A stretch of DNA of 37,816 nt from Planctomycetaceae bacterium UBA2671. Its GTDB lineage: Bacteria > Planctomycetota > Planctomycetia > Planctomycetales > Planctomycetaceae. Below are positions 1-7,902 of this stretch, piece after piece. Numbering within the stretch: the stretch's first letter is position 1; the number at the start of each line of letters is the position of its first letter. Where the stretch lies: contig DEML01000116.1 of the NCBI GenBank assembly GCA_002359185.1, forward strand, positions 92,656 through 130,471, written 5' to 3'. A program made the translations under genes and the position numbers. The notes under the pieces were generated by a model. That model saw only the letters and a list, made by a program, of their open reading frames with translations, searched no databases and was not told the origin of the DNA.

Positions 1-108
1 TCGAGAGCGCCCCCGCCACCCGTGTTCGATTTTTTTCGTAATTAAACTGTTGAGTACCGGTCTATTAGCAGTTTGATGAATTTCTCCGGTTTTCAAATTG
101 AACTTGGT

Positions 109-714
109 TTAATTTTGAGATTCGTCCCAGGGCGGTATCGGTTTCTCTCCAGTAATGGGACTTTTTGCGGCTCCAGGATTTGTCCCTCTCAACGAGGCAA
201 CATATGCGGAAACCAGAACCAGCTCGTTTGGATGCAGTCGTGTTTTCCAGGCGGGCATCGCATTGTTGCCCGCTCCCTCGCTGACGACTTTGGCGATATC
301 TTCAATCGTCTTTACGTTCTTCCACTTGTCATCCGTCAGGTTCGGACCAATTTTTCCTTCTCCATTGGAACCGTGACAGGAAACGCAATGTGTTATAAAG
401 ACCGATTCGCCGACCGCAGACCATTTCACATCGTCCATATATGTCAACAACGTTTCTCGATCTGGATTGAGTTCTCCAATTTCCGAGAACTGCAAACGCA
501 GGTTTGCTGCGACTGCCTGCTGATATTCAACCAGCATCGATCGATCAACCTGACCGTTGTGGTAATAAACCATGTAGAGCACACCATAAACAATAGATCC
601 GATAAACAGCATCTTCCACCAGCCGGGTAATGGATTATCGTACTCCTGAATTCCATCGTAATTGTGGCCGGTCAATTCGTTGTCAGCATTGGGGGTTAAT
701 AACTCTTCACTCAT
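109..714 (-). CDS. ccoP: cbb3-type cytochrome c oxidase subunit III (CcoP-like), single haem
   Basis: This 201-residue protein carries electrons to the cbb3 oxidase from the periplasmic face. The N-terminal DNPLPGWW motif (residues 26-33) just before a single membrane helix (about 34-50) is the hallmark of CcoP. One c-type haem site, CVSCH (residues 110-114), follows in a cytochrome c domain, with a plausible axial Met in NAMPAW. Classical CcoP has two haem c domains and about 300 residues, so this is a shortened one-haem form. The start codon overlaps the ccoQ stop (ATGA), which fixes the start and indicates translational coupling. It is the last gene of the oxidase operon visible here; only 108 bases remain to the window edge and no ccoG could be recognised there. 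Confidence 0.93.
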   Translation of the reverse strand: MSEELLTPNADNELTGHNYDGIQEYDNPLPGWWKMLFIGSIVYGVLYMVYYHNGQVDRSMLVEYQQAVAANLRLQFSEIGELNPDRETLLTYMDDVKWSAVGESVFITHCVSCHGSNGEGKIGPNLTDDKWKNVKTIEDIAKVVSEGAGNNAMPAWKTRLHPNELVLVSAYVASLRGTNPGAAKSPITGEKPIPPWDESQN

Positions 715-884
715 GCCTTGCTCCGTGTTCCATCCGACAATGGGATGTCGGCCTGCCTGTCCGTTGTTTTTTTGTCGGTGAAATAAGTTCGGATGCTGAC
801 TGCTACAAATACGAGTACGAAAAGAACAAGGGCACTCGTGGCAAATAAGCTGTAGTCGACGTTATTTAAAATTTCACGAATCAT
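711..884 (-). CDS. ccoQ: Small CcoQ-like membrane subunit of cbb3 oxidase
   Basis: This is a 57-residue reading frame (MIREILNNVDYSLFATSA...) between ccoNO and ccoP. It has one hydrophobic helix at about residues 14-31 and a charged cytoplasmic-type tail with two lysines and two aspartates just after it, the usual architecture of CcoQ, which stabilises the cbb3 complex. Its ATG overlaps the ccoNO stop and its stop overlaps the ccoP start, both as ATGA, so its place in a coupled operon is the strongest evidence. CcoQ sequences diverge widely, so the family call rests on size, topology and position rather than on a motif. Confidence 0.8.
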   Translation of the reverse strand: MIREILNNVDYSLFATSALVLFVLVFVAVSIRTYFTDKKTTDRQADIPLSDGTRSKA

Positions 885-3202
885 TTCTGCTCCTCGGTGG
901 CTTCTATCGTTTCTGCTGTTTTTTCTTCTTCCAAAGCAACAGTTGCAGGAGTTTTGTAAATATCGATTCCCAGACGTTGCAGATAGGCGATGACAGCTAT
1001 GACCTGTTTATCCTGCAGACCCTCCGGGCCATTTTGAGCAACGATAGCCTTCGCAATCTCGGCAGCCTGCAGTTTGGCAATCGCAATGGAATTCTCAAGA
1101 GTATCCTCAGGATAAGGAGCCCCCAGATAACTGGCGGCTTTCACACGATCGGGGATCGTCCTGAAGTTCAGATCCTGTTTCTCTAACGCAGCAAACGAAG
1201 GCATAATCGAACCTTTGACCAACGCTTCTGGATCACGCAGATGGACGAGGTGCCAGAAATGCGACTGTTTGTTTCCTTCACGTGCCAGATCGGGACCAAT
1301 TCGGCGAGAGCCCCATTGGAACGGATGATCGTAAACAAACTCCCCAGGCTTGGAGTATTCGCCATAACGCTTCGTTTCCGAAATCATGGGACGGATCATT
1401 TGAGAATGACAGTTGTAACATCCTTCGGCCACGTAAATATCCCGCCCTGCCAACTCGAGTGGAGTGTAGGGTTCGACAGTCGAAATCGTGGGGACGTTGG
1501 AACGAATCAGGAATGTCGGAATGATCTCGAACAATGAAGCGGCCACCACTGCGACAATCACCCAAAACGTGAAGTAGATGGGCATACGTTCCCAGCGGCG
1601 ATGCCAGGCCATTTTCGACCAGACATCAATTTTCTTACCAATCTCGAGCACAGCTGTTAACTCGGATTGAGGAGTCGGATCGTCCACATAGTTCTTCGAA
1701 AGCGCAGGAGCCTGATAGACAGGTTCCTCGTAGACTTTGGGGCGATTCATCCAGGTTCGGTAAAAATTGATAGACATCATCACGCCACCGGACAGATAGA
1801 GAATACCGGCCAGCACTCGCATCCAGTAAAACGGCATCAAAATTTGCGTGGTTTCCACAAAATCGGGATACATCAACTGGCCCGTTTCCTTGAGTCCAAA
1901 CCACATCAACCCCTGAGTAATTCCTGCGACATAAATGGGAAGAATATAGAGCAGAATCCCCATCGTCCCGATCCAGAAATGCCATTCTGCGAGTTTTTTA
2001 CTGTAGAGTGGCGTCTGAAAAATCCGCGGCATCAGCCAATACAACATGCCGAAGGTCATAAAACCATTCCACCCCAGTGCACCGCTGTGAACATGGGCGA
2101 TTGTCCAATCCGTATAATGGGAAAGGGCATTGACGGCTTTGATCGAAAGCATCGGACCTTCGAATGTCGACATGCCGTAGAAGGTTATTCCCACGACGAA
2201 AAATTTCAGCACGGGATCTTCAGTCACCTTATTCCAGGCTCCTCTGAGAGTCAGCAATCCATTGATCATGCCTCCCCATGAAGGCATCCAGAGCATGATG
2301 GAAAAAACAACCCCCAGAGACGTCGCCCATTCCGGTAGCGCCGTGTAATGCAAATGATGTGGCCCGGCCCAGATGTAAATAAACACCAGCGACCAGAAGT
2401 GCAGAATACTCAGCTTATAAGAGAAGACCGGCCGATCGGCAGCCTTGGGAAGAAAGTAATACATCAATCCCAGAAAGGGGGTCGTCAGGAAGAACGCAAC
2501 CGCATTGTGCCCGTACCACCATTGCATGAAGGCATCCTGAACGCCTGCATAGATCGGATAACTTTTGAATAATCCGACAGGCACAACAAGATTATTGAAC
2601 ACATGCAACAAGGCGACAGTAACTATCGTCGCAATGTAAAACCACAATGCGACATACAGATGTCGTTCCCGCCTTTTAATCAGTGTCATAAAAAAGTTGA
2701 CGCCAAAAAAGCCGACCCAGACAACCGCAATCAACAGATCAATCGGCCATTCCAATTCGGCATATTCTTTACTCTGTGTAATCCCCAGGGGCAGCGTGAT
2801 CGCGGCACAAACAATGACGAGTTGCCAGCCCCAGAAGTGCAACTGGCTCAGCAGATCGCTCCACATTCGAGCTTTGCATAATCGCTGAGTCGAATAATAA
2901 ATGGCTGCGAAGATCGCATTGCCTGCGAACGCGAAAATCGCAGCGTTGGTGTGCAGGGGGCGTAACCGGCCGAATGTCAGATATTCCAAACCAAACGTCA
3001 ACTGCGGCAACACCAACTGCAACGCAACGTAGATTCCGACAAGAAACGCAACCAATCCCCAGACCAACGTTGCGGTAGCAAACTGTCTCGTGATTTTATC
3101 GTCATATCGAAATGACTCCATCGTCTCATGCCGCATTGCCTGTTCGGGAGATGATGAGTCCGTAGGGCCGAATTCCTCATCCGGTACTGCTGTCGCATTC
3201 AT
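881..3202 (-). CDS. ccoNO: Fused cbb3-type cytochrome c oxidase subunits I and II (CcoN-CcoO)
   Basis: This 773-residue protein joins the catalytic subunit CcoN (about residues 30-490) to the monohaem cytochrome subunit CcoO (about 540-745). CcoN features seen: low-spin haem His in RPLHTNA (H84), CuB ligand in WWYGHNAV (H232), the HH pair in GPHHLHY (282-283), YGMSTFEGP with the tyrosine typical of C-family oxidases, and AHVHSG (H370, H372). The CcoO part has a membrane anchor near 542-562, the haem site CYNCHSQMIRP (C595-H599) and a later IMPSF that can supply the Met ligand. The enzyme reduces oxygen to water with high affinity and pumps protons. Fusion of the two subunits is known from several phyla including planctomycetes. 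It is the first gene of the operon; no FNR-type box was seen upstream. Confidence 0.96.
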   Translation of the reverse strand: MNATAVPDEEFGPTDSSSPEQAMRHETMESFRYDDKITRQFATATLVWGLVAFLVGIYVALQLVLPQLTFGLEYLTFGRLRPLHTNAAIFAFAGNAIFAAIYYSTQRLCKARMWSDLLSQLHFWGWQLVIVCAAITLPLGITQSKEYAELEWPIDLLIAVVWVGFFGVNFFMTLIKRRERHLYVALWFYIATIVTVALLHVFNNLVVPVGLFKSYPIYAGVQDAFMQWWYGHNAVAFFLTTPFLGLMYYFLPKAADRPVFSYKLSILHFWSLVFIYIWAGPHHLHYTALPEWATSLGVVFSIMLWMPSWGGMINGLLTLRGAWNKVTEDPVLKFFVVGITFYGMSTFEGPMLSIKAVNALSHYTDWTIAHVHSGALGWNGFMTFGMLYWLMPRIFQTPLYSKKLAEWHFWIGTMGILLYILPIYVAGITQGLMWFGLKETGQLMYPDFVETTQILMPFYWMRVLAGILYLSGGVMMSINFYRTWMNRPKVYEEPVYQAPALSKNYVDDPTPQSELTAVLEIGKKIDVWSKMAWHRRWERMPIYFTFWVIVAVVAASLFEIIPTFLIRSNVPTISTVEPYTPLELAGRDIYVAEGCYNCHSQMIRPMISETKRYGEYSKPGEFVYDHPFQWGSRRIGPDLAREGNKQSHFWHLVHLRDPEALVKGSIMPSFAALEKQDLNFRTIPDRVKAASYLGAPYPEDTLENSIAIAKLQAAEIAKAIVAQNGPEGLQDKQVIAVIAYLQRLGIDIYKTPATVALEEEKTAETIEATEEQK

Positions 3203-3430
3203 TGTTAGCCGTTCACTTCTTGAAAACGAATTCTGAGATTTGAATGAAGTGACTTAAACGCAAGCAACGTGCCAGAAGTTCGATTTGCTGACGCAGTTTG
3301 AGTTTTGGCATAGAAATTCAAAAAGTCTGCTCAAAATGCGGATTCGGGAACGTTTAGTTCAGAAATTTCTTGAAAGATTTACACCGTTTTAAACAGACAT
3401 GGATTAAGCGTTATGTGAACTGTGTCAGAT

Positions 3431-3448
3431 CCGCACATCAGTGTGCGG
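3431..3448. repeat. Hairpin, 7-bp stem
   Basis: CCGCACA and TGTGCGG flank a four-base loop, a perfect 7-bp stem. It is the first of three palindromes clustered in the spacer; there is no T-run, so it is not a typical intrinsic terminator. Confidence 0.5.
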
Positions 3449-3511
3449 AAGGGCGCGCATCCCGGTGTGCCCATTCAGGTGATCATCCCAAGAGGATTGG
3501 GATTACAAAAT

Positions 3512-3546
3512 CAGGTGTAGGTCAGGCAGTGCCTGACCTGCACCTG
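3512..3546. repeat. REP-like palindrome, 16-bp stem with 3-base loop
   Basis: The two arms form a 16-bp stem with a single mismatch around the loop AGT; the core is AGGTCAGGC-AGT-GCCTGACCT. The same core recurs at 19432-19458 with the loop inverted (ACT), so this is a dispersed palindromic family and not a single regulatory site. Confidence 0.75.
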
Positions 3547-3618
3547 CTGGCCCCTCGCTGACTCGTTTTGAAGTTGCGATTTTTTTGAATTTTCAGCGTT
3601 GAATCCATAGGACAATGC

Positions 3619-3717
3619 GTGCCACGGCTCTGTGAGCCGTGTAAATCCGTGTCAATTTCACTTGAGCGGTGGGAATAGATAAGATCACCGAATGCACGGC
3701 TCACAGAGCCGTGGCAC
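3619..3717. repeat. Pair of perfect 23-bp inverted repeats (3619-3641 and 3695-3717)
   Basis: The arm 3619-3641 (GTGCCACGGCTCTGTGAGCC plus GTG) and the arm 3695-3717 are exact reverse complements separated by 53 bases. Each arm is itself a small hairpin, CACGGCTC-TGT-GAGCCGTG. From memory, such CACGGCTCTGTGAGCCGTG units are frequent in planctomycete intergenic DNA. They may be a two-unit mobile repeat (BIME-like) rather than an operator. Confidence 0.75.
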
Positions 3718-3855
3718 CATCAAAGTGAGCTTGTTTTCGTGTTTTATTTGTTCCACTGTGGAAAGATCACAACTTCAAAACTGACGCGTCGGGTTATTAT
3801 TGATCTTGAGTTTTGCAAAACGCAATTGATGATTCAAACACGATGGTCACAGAAT

Positions 3856-5211
3856 TTATTTGTTCTCATCGCAGATTTCATATTTTTCAAGCAGCCGATA
3901 AAGCGTGCGGCGGCTCACTCCCAATGCACGAGCAGTCATGGTTTTATTGTGGTGATTGAGCTGATAAATCTGCTCGATATGCTGACGTGTCAGCACTCCC
4001 AGTTCGACCGCATCAGATGAGGCCGAATGAGAGCTTTCCTCCTGATAATGAATAATATCCTCCGGAAAATTTCTCAGTTCAAGAACATGATTATCTGAGA
4101 GGATTTTTGCACGTTCCACAGCATTCTTCAGCTGCCGGATATTTCCGGGCCAGGGAAAGTTTTTCAGCTTCTTCAGCAGACCAGGTTCGCAAGTCCATTC
4201 AGGGCCGGCAAATTTGGCAATCAACAAAGAGATGTCATCCTCACGCTCGCTTAAGGGAGGCAATGAAATCGTCAGGACATTAATCCTGTAAAACAGATCT
4301 TCACGAAATCGTCCTGCTTCCACCTCCGCTGACAAATCGCGATTTGTTGCAGCAATAATGCGAGCATTCGCCCGGCGGAGTTTTGTCGAACCGACTCTAC
4401 GAAACGAGCCATCTTCAAGAACACGCAACAGCTTAGCCTGGAGTGTAATGGCCAGTTCCCCAATTTCGTCAATGAAGAGGGTGCCACCATCGGCGATTTC
4501 AAATAGCCCCTGCTTGGCTGTGGTCGCGCCAGTGAAAGCCCCTTTCTCGTGTCCGAATAATTCGCTTTCAATCAATTGATCGGGCAGAGCCGCACAGTTG
4601 ACTGCAATGAAAGGCTGATCAGAGACTTTGCTGGCTGCGTGGATCGCATTGGCGATCACTTCTTTTCCCGTGCCACTCTCTCCCTGAATGAGAATCGTTT
4701 TATCTGTTCTGGCAACACGTTCAACGAGTTGCAGGACCCGTTTCATGGCTGCAGAATCACCAATGATCAGACCTGTTTCTGGTTGCTGCCTTTTTAAAGC
4801 TCCCTGCAACTGTCGATTTTGTCGTTTGAGCAGGTAGCTGGAATGAGCTTTCAATACGACGGCTTCCAACTCTTTCAGACGCACCGGCTTGGTAAGATAA
4901 TCGATCGCTCCAATTTTCATCGCTTCCACAGCTGATTCAATCGTCCCCACTCCCGTCAGCATGATCACTTCACATTCAGATTCGAGACTGTTCAGCTGCG
5001 TCATCAGTTCCAGACCGGATAAATCGGGGAGATTCATATCAACGATCGCGACCGAAAACACCTGATTTTTAACTGCAGATAAGGCTTCCTGAGCAGTTCC
5101 CACCACGTGTGTGTTAAAGCCCCGTTGACTGAAAAACAGCTGTAGATCCTGCTGGATGTACTTGTCATCATCGATAATCAGCAGATCAATTTGAGGTGGT
5201 GTGGTAGGCAT
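3856..5211 (-). CDS. NtrC-family sigma-54-dependent response regulator
   Basis: This 451-residue transcription activator has three classic parts. The receiver domain (about 8-125) has the acidic pair D14-D15 and probable phosphoacceptor D58, with K109 in the LTKP motif. The AAA+ ATPase (about 148-375) has Walker A GESGTGKE (177-184), the sigma-54 contact loop GAFTGA (224-229), Walker B GGTLFIDE (242-249) and the arginine-finger segment REDLFYRIN. A Fis-type helix-turn-helix ends the protein (about 408-445, ARALGVSRRTLYRLLEKY). It should activate sigma-54 promoters once phosphorylated, most likely by the kinase encoded two genes upstream. It starts 22 bases after the receiver-only gene, in the same operon. 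Target promoters are not evident in the window. Confidence 0.95.
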   Translation of the reverse strand: MPTTPPQIDLLIIDDDKYIQQDLQLFFSQRGFNTHVVGTAQEALSAVKNQVFSVAIVDMNLPDLSGLELMTQLNSLESECEVIMLTGVGTIESAVEAMKIGAIDYLTKPVRLKELEAVVLKAHSSYLLKRQNRQLQGALKRQQPETGLIIGDSAAMKRVLQLVERVARTDKTILIQGESGTGKEVIANAIHAASKVSDQPFIAVNCAALPDQLIESELFGHEKGAFTGATTAKQGLFEIADGGTLFIDEIGELAITLQAKLLRVLEDGSFRRVGSTKLRRANARIIAATNRDLSAEVEAGRFREDLFYRINVLTISLPPLSEREDDISLLIAKFAGPEWTCEPGLLKKLKNFPWPGNIRQLKNAVERAKILSDNHVLELRNFPEDIIHYQEESSHSASSDAVELGVLTRQHIEQIYQLNHHNKTMTARALGVSRRTLYRLLEKYEICDENK

Positions 5212-5233
5212 ATTTGTGTAACACTGAAATCGA

Positions 5234-5581
5234 TCAGATCGACTCCAAGACTTCTTTCAACTGGGTGCGATTAATCGGTTTATTCAGGTAGCGAAGTGGC
5301 GGATGGGGCGTGTTACGCAACAGTTCCTCCGGGCACTGAAACGCAGAGACGATAACGACAGGAATATTCATCGTGCCCCAGATCCGTTCAACAGCTTGAT
5401 CTCCATTCATGACCGGCATATTCAAATCGGTAATGATTAAATCGGGCGACTCTAACTGACAGATCTGCACCAACTCTTCACCATTTTTTGCAATCGCTAA
5501 AACTTCATGGCCCAGATGCGTGAGCATCCGCAGAAAGTATTCCCGCATATCGGGTTCGTCGTCCGCAACGACAATTTTCAT
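5234..5581 (-). CDS. Single-domain response regulator (receiver only)
   Basis: This 115-residue protein is a lone receiver domain: acidic pair D7-D8, phosphoacceptor D52 in TDLNMPVMNG, serine in VIVSAF (S79) and the conserved lysine K101 in LNKPI. It has no output domain, so it should act through protein contact or as a phosphate shuttle or sink between the globin kinase (34 bases upstream) and the NtrC-type regulator (22 bases downstream). Order and spacing indicate one transcript with both. What it binds cannot be told from the sequence. Confidence 0.92.
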   Translation of the reverse strand: MKIVVADDEPDMREYFLRMLTHLGHEVLAIAKNGEELVQICQLESPDLIITDLNMPVMNGDQAVERIWGTMNIPVVIVSAFQCPEELLRNTPHPPLRYLNKPINRTQLKEVLESI

Positions 5582-5615
5582 ACTGACTCCCGAATCATGC
5601 CTGGAAATTCTCTGT

Positions 5616-7679
5616 TCAGTTATTGCTCAGGGGAAAATAAAGACGAAACGAGGCTCCACCGAGTATGCTCGGCGAAGTTTCGAGGACTCCGTGATGAGCC
5701 GTGACGATTCGAGATGCAATTGCCATGCCTAATCCCGAACCTTTGGGTTTGGTCGTATAAAATGGCTCAAAAATGCGTCCTGCTCCTGCGGGACTCAGAC
5801 CAGGACCATTATCTGAAACCGTAATTTCCACTCCTGATCGGTCTGATTCATTAATCACTCGGGAATCAACCTGAATCTTTACCGGATCTGTGCAGGCTGC
5901 CAGTGAATTTTCAAAAAAATTTCGAAACACCTGAACCATGCGAAATCGATCGACTTCCACTTCAAGATCTTCAGGATTGAGATTGATTACCAACTCCGCT
6001 TCACGATCCTTCCAGTCATGTTCCACCTGTCCCCAGGCTTGCTGCAACAATGTCTTCAGACTCCACCATTCCTTTGAGAGAGAGAGCGGAGAGGCATAAT
6101 TCCTCACTTCATCGTAAAGCATCTGCAAGTCATCGATGGCCTGCTGGGATCGAACAATCAGACTCATAGCTGATTTGTTGTCTTCTAATTCCAGTTCCAG
6201 CATTTCAGTGCAGGCTTGAATCCGCTGCAACGCATTTCGACTCTCGTGGGCCAACCCCGTAATCATTTGACCAATCGCAGCGAGTCGTTCTGACTGTAAC
6301 TGATTTTTATAGCGTTCCGCTTCTTCGGTAATATCGTGCAGCAGCCAGACCTCGTCTGCTCCTGATTGAAATTTGACTTGCGAGATCAGTCTCTCCTGTC
6401 CATCAGCACGGCGTAATCTCAATTGTCGATGATGAGTCTGCCCCTCTTTTCCTGATGTGACCGTGTTTTCCAGTCGGTCTTCCACAACCTCTTCATTCAG
6501 CACATGCCGATTCCATTCTTTCAGGTTTGTCAGTTCCTCTTTTGAGTATCCCGTCATCTGCTCGACTGCACTGTTGATTTGCATCGCATGATTCACAACA
6601 TACACCGCACCGGCTGGGAGGCGATCGACCAGTCGACGAAGTTGCTGAGCTTTTTGAGCACGCATGAATTCAACCCGGGAGCGATGTATCGCATTGGCCA
6701 GCAGATTGGCAATGGAAAACAGAAAGTCATGGTCGGAAGATTGGAATCGATGGGGCTGGCGAAAATGGACTCCCAGCAAACCATAAACATCTTCTTCGCC
6801 GCGGACAACAACCTGCAGACTACTCACAACACGCTCATCCACTAGAATTGAAATGGGCTGGATTTTCGGTTGCAGCTGCCAGTCGCTCGTTTCCACACAG
6901 CTCTTTTGTTTCAACAGTTCAGCAATTCCGGGATTCGCATTTCCAAGTTCAATCACTGATCCATTTGACTTTGTCACCCATCCCGACATGGATTCCATTC
7001 TCAGATGATCGGCATCGGGTTCAAAAATTGACAGCTCACACAAATCAGCCCGAAACGCTTGAGACAGGTAGGCAATGGCCTGATCGTAAATCTCATTCAG
7101 GCTCGCGCCTGCCAGCGCTTCCTTACTCAACAGTGCTAAAAGCTTTTGCTGATTCAGTCGCGCACGATCAACCGGAACCTGACTCGATTGATACTCCTCC
7201 TGATAGGCATCCACCATGATCGCAAGATCGAGATCGAGCCTCTTATGCAAAGATTCGTGCAACTGAAATTTGAGCTCTTCTGAAATCGATTCCTGATGGC
7301 ATAAGATCCGACTCAAGCAAGAACGGACACGAGCAAAGGCCGCGTTGACATAAAGTTGCTCCAAACCAATTTCGACATGCTTGTGCCCGATCTTCCAGCG
7401 CCTGAGTACATAATCTTCATCATGTTTCGACTGCAGCATATCTGCCAGCCACAGCGAGAGGCTCTGTTTCAATCGCTCAATTTGAATCTCACCTCCCGTA
7501 ATAACACGGGAAGAAGCTGGATGCTTTTGGATTTCACGATAGAAATCCTGCAAAATCCCCTCTGTATGAGGAAGTAAAATTCTGGACAATTGATCGGAAC
7601 AATGATCGTCCGCCTCTGTCCAGCCCACATAAGTTTTTAAATCGAAAAAACGAGTTAAGAGGGATTCGGGTATTGTCAT
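5616..7679 (-). CDS. Globin-coupled sensor histidine kinase (protoglobin-GAF-PAS-HisKA-HATPase)
   Basis: From the ATG at 7679 the protein has 687 residues. Residues 5-165 resemble the sensor globin of HemAT-type proteins: RRWKIGHKHVEIGLEQLY (93-110) holds the proximal haem histidine, most likely H101. A GAF-like domain (about 185-335) and a PAS domain (about 345-455) follow, then the phosphoacceptor H478 in GLAHESRNAL, N-box around N591, DNGPG (623-627) and KGSGLGM (646-652). It should autophosphorylate in response to oxygen, NO or CO and pass phosphate to one or both receivers encoded downstream. The frame is open 31 codons further (to 7772), but that extension has a low-complexity hydrophobic sequence lying over the arsR fragment, so I prefer MTIPESLL as the start. 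Its proximity to the cbb3 oxidase suggests a role in oxygen response. Confidence 0.9.
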   Translation of the reverse strand: MTIPESLLTRFFDLKTYVGWTEADDHCSDQLSRILLPHTEGILQDFYREIQKHPASSRVITGGEIQIERLKQSLSLWLADMLQSKHDEDYVLRRWKIGHKHVEIGLEQLYVNAAFARVRSCLSRILCHQESISEELKFQLHESLHKRLDLDLAIMVDAYQEEYQSSQVPVDRARLNQQKLLALLSKEALAGASLNEIYDQAIAYLSQAFRADLCELSIFEPDADHLRMESMSGWVTKSNGSVIELGNANPGIAELLKQKSCVETSDWQLQPKIQPISILVDERVVSSLQVVVRGEEDVYGLLGVHFRQPHRFQSSDHDFLFSIANLLANAIHRSRVEFMRAQKAQQLRRLVDRLPAGAVYVVNHAMQINSAVEQMTGYSKEELTNLKEWNRHVLNEEVVEDRLENTVTSGKEGQTHHRQLRLRRADGQERLISQVKFQSGADEVWLLHDITEEAERYKNQLQSERLAAIGQMITGLAHESRNALQRIQACTEMLELELEDNKSAMSLIVRSQQAIDDLQMLYDEVRNYASPLSLSKEWWSLKTLLQQAWGQVEHDWKDREAELVINLNPEDLEVEVDRFRMVQVFRNFFENSLAACTDPVKIQVDSRVINESDRSGVEITVSDNGPGLSPAGAGRIFEPFYTTKPKGSGLGMAIASRIVTAHHGVLETSPSILGGASFRLYFPLSNN

Positions 7680-7698
7680 GTCACTAATGGGACTCAAA

Positions 7699-7902
7699 TT
7701 AATTGAAACGTAAACCGACGTTATCCTGAATGCCACAATCAGTAGCCAATTCACCAACTGTAGAGCGACCATGCAACAGGATTATAACAATCCGCAGCCG
7801 AGCCGGATGCGCCAACGTTTTCAGGCATTCTACAGCTTCAGTAAAGTCCTCAACGGACCCCAGTGGTTTAGGAACTGTAATACTTTTCATTTTAGTGACC
7901 AT
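7699..7902 (-). pseudogene. Truncated ArsR-family regulator
   Basis: The 67-residue product starts at the ATG at 7902, preceded by a good ribosome site (AGAGGA). It matches the N-terminal half of ArsR/SmtB winged-helix regulators: VECLKTLAHPARLRIVIILL followed by STVGELATDCGIQDN. The match ends abruptly after QDNV, exactly where the recognition helix and wing should follow, and the frame ends eight codons later. Full-length relatives have about 100-120 residues. With no recognition helix it is unlikely to bind DNA in the usual way. The stop lies 20 bases before the kinase start, so a deletion may have joined the two genes. An alternative is a short protein that titrates a full-length partner. 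Confidence 0.7.

Larger units (their letters stand above)
3203..3855. other. Intergenic spacer between cco operon and signalling operon
   Basis: This 650-base stretch holds the presumed promoter of ccoNO (right of 3202) and the 3' flank of the sigma-54 regulator gene (left of 3856). It contains no convincing gene: the short frames in it show no recognisable protein features. It carries three separate palindromic structures: a 7-bp-stem hairpin at 3431-3448, a 16-bp-stem hairpin at 3512-3546 and a pair of 23-bp inverted copies at 3619-3641 and 3695-3717. A 12-bp palindrome GTTTTGCAAAAC lies at 3810-3821. I saw no FNR/ANR box of the TTGAT-N4-ATCAA type. Confidence 0.7.

Noticed and set aside
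1..108. Open minus-strand frame running off the left edge after ccoP, expected place for ccoG.
   Set aside because: No ATG or ribosome site fits and the visible residues do not match the CcoG N-terminus, so no gene is called.
4358..4797. Plus-strand frames within the sigma-54 regulator gene.
   Set aside because: They are antisense shadows of the AAA+ domain, which has all expected motifs on the minus strand.
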